The notes below the pieces were generated by a model that worked only from the letters and a program-made list of their open reading frames with translations, ran no database searches and was not told the DNA's origin. From contig CBDUST010000292.1 in assembly GCA_965369945.1 (NCBI GenBank), positions 1 to 5,604 on the forward strand: a stretch of DNA of 5,604 nt. Reading direction: 5' to 3'. Origin of the DNA: JADFNO01 sp965369945. GTDB lineage: Bacteria; Planctomycetota; Phycisphaerae; Phycisphaerales; SM1A02. Below, piece by piece: positions 4,418-5,604 of this stretch. Every line of letters begins with the position of its first letter. Position 1 is the first letter of the stretch. The position numbers were made by a program, and so were the translations under genes.

Positions 4418-5604
4418 TCATCCCTTCCCCCTTCCCGCGAAGTGGTCCACGATCCCCCGCCAGTCGAATCCCGCCTTCAGCGTGGTCTCTGCGTCGTGGA
4501 TCAGGATCTTGCCGAGCAGTCGTGTCGCCTGCTCCGCTGACCTCCCCTCGCGCGCAAGCCGCACGCGCAGCGCCTTCTCCAGGGATCGCGCCTTGTTGCG
4601 CTCGATCGCGATCATCACCACCCCGTCCACTTCCTCCACCGCCGCCAGGCGGAGCAGGCGCTCGGCCTCGTAGCCGACGCTGTTCGTTGAGCAGATCTGC
4701 AGCGGGATGCGCAGGCCGTCGCGCGTCTTTGCCAGCGAGTCGTACCGCACGTCGTTGAAGGCGCCGGCTCTCGTGAAGCTGACGCGCGGGTCGCTCGTGC
4801 TCCACGCACGCTCCGTGCGCGCCCGCCCGACTCGATGCATGGTTCCGCCCTCCTCCCGGATGGTTGGCAAGCCGAGCCGCGCGGCCGAATCCTTGCCCTT
4901 CTTGGTGAAGTCGTAGAATTCCTGCTTCCTAATTGCCCCCGCGCGGCAGATGAGTCCGTACTGGTGCAGAAGTCTCTTGTCTCGGTAGTGCTTCGATCGA
5001 TTGATGCCGAGCCGCTCCTCCCGCTCCTCATTCGTCTCCCACGGCCGCGTCCAGATGGCGCGCGCGATGTCAATGGCGCAACGCGTGAGCGGCTCCGCGT
5101 CTTGAGCTGGTGGTTCTCCCGCTGACCGACCGCCTGCCTCCACGACGCCGACTACGGGCACGCGCGGGATCACGAACGGGGTCAGCTCCGCGATCGACCG
5201 CTCGATCACCGCCTCCACCCCCGCTATCGCGTCCTCGCCTTCGAGATCCCCGGCCATCACCGAGCCCGGCCGTACGCGCACACGGAACGGCACGCATATC
5301 CGATCACCTCCCAACCGGACAATCGCCGTCCCCGTCGGCAGGTGCGGGAGTTCCTCTGCCTGCTGGCGGGTGAGCCCCAAAAGGTCGGAGACCGCGTGCG
5401 ACTCCGGCGGCGAACAGCGGAAGCCGAGACGGAAGCGGAGCGACGCGGCAACCGCCCGGGAGATTTCAGACGGCACCTGCTCGCACGTGAGCAGCGTGAG
5501 GTTGAGGGCTCGGAGTTTGTTTACGAGCTCCTCGAACGGAGGGAGCTCGGCGGCGTCGCGCGCCCGGATGAGCGACCGGGCCTCGTCGCACACGATCATG
5601 ATCG
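4418..5604 (-). CDS. HerA/FtsK/VirD4-type ATPase with winged helix and extra C-terminal domain, C-terminal part (runs off right edge)
   Basis: The frame is open to the right edge, so the N-terminus and Walker A are missing. The visible ~395 residues start at a Walker B strand, IMIVCDEA (Asp5-Glu6 counting from the Met at 5599), then LRALNLTLLTCEQVPSEI, the region that holds the 'TQ' sensor in HerA/VirD4 ATPases. LGLTRQQAEELPHLPTGTAIVRLGG is the typical end of that ATPase domain. Residues about 175-245 look like a winged helix (LGINRSKHYRDKRLLHQYGLI, then YDFTKKG). Residues about 255-345 form an alpha/beta domain (FNDVRYDSLA, IPLQICSTNSVGYEAERLL, VDGVVMIAI) whose order recalls PD-(D/E)xK nucleases, with Gln301 near the usual Glu; this is inference. 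Possible roles are DNA pumping for conjugation, end processing or defence. The ATG at 5599 is internal, not the true start. Confidence 0.85.
   Translation of the reverse strand, partial: IMIVCDEARSLIRARDAAELPPFEELVNKLRALNLTLLTCEQVPSEISRAVAASLRFRLGFRCSPPESHAVSDLLGLTRQQAEELPHLPTGTAIVRLGGDRICVPFRVRVRPGSVMAGDLEGEDAIAGVEAVIERSIAELTPFVIPRVPVVGVVEAGGRSAGEPPAQDAEPLTRCAIDIARAIWTRPWETNEEREERLGINRSKHYRDKRLLHQYGLICRAGAIRKQEFYDFTKKGKDSAARLGLPTIREEGGTMHRVGRARTERAWSTSDPRVSFTRAGAFNDVRYDSLAKTRDGLRIPLQICSTNSVGYEAERLLRLAAVEEVDGVVMIAIERNKARSLEKALRVRLAREGRSAEQATRLLGKILIHDAETTLKAGFDWRGIVDHFAGRGKG

Noticed and set aside
3891..4805. 304-codon leftward frame over the ATPase end and terminators
   Set aside because: Very Arg/Gly/Ala-rich, runs through terminator hairpins and two better-supported genes in other frames; a high-GC shadow.

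Overview
This GC-rich bacterial window looks like the left end of an integrative element inserted at an initiator tRNA gene. The tRNA (649-722) is bacterial: it has a T54-type TTC loop and the initiator hallmarks of three stacked G-C pairs in the anticodon stem and a mismatched 1:72 pair. Several genes are preceded by strong GGAGG-type ribosome binding sites. Some sequence impressions (the integrase C-terminus, the left-edge membrane protein) recall Planctomycetota, but that placement is a weak inference.

Layout. Bases 1-459 hold the start of a leftward gene that runs off the window. It encodes a protein with one membrane segment followed by a coiled coil, and is presumably host chromosome. 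A sigma70-like promoter at 607-634 drives the rightward initiator tRNA. Just after the tRNA is a perfect 12-bp hairpin, then a rightward tyrosine recombinase (879-2021). This is the classic arrangement for a tRNA-targeting integrase. No second copy of the tRNA 3' end was found, so the far junction is probably beyond the right edge.

Behind the integrase are two tightly spaced rightward genes: a zinc-ribbon protein (2146-2658) and a tiny winged-helix-like protein (2664-2867). They meet, tail to tail and 2 bp apart, a leftward protein with two CxxC knuckles of a kind I associate mainly with archaea (2870-3220). Next comes a leftward, translationally coupled regulatory cluster: a possible 43-residue Arg-rich peptide (3744-3875), an AlpA/excisionase-type helix-turn-helix protein (3499-3747), and a second small helix-turn-helix protein (3293-3502). 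Both junctions are ATGA stop/start overlaps.

The right third holds stacked leftward terminator-like hairpins, a 55-residue zinc-knuckle protein (4075-4242), and the C-terminal ~395 residues of a HerA/FtsK/VirD4-type ATPase (4418 to the right edge). This ATPase carries a winged helix and an additional C-terminal domain that may be a degenerate nuclease fold.

Taken together: integrase plus excisionase-like regulators (integration and excision), an ATPase that could pump or process DNA, and several small zinc or winged-helix proteins of unknown role. The element type (conjugative, phage-satellite or defence island) cannot be decided from this window.
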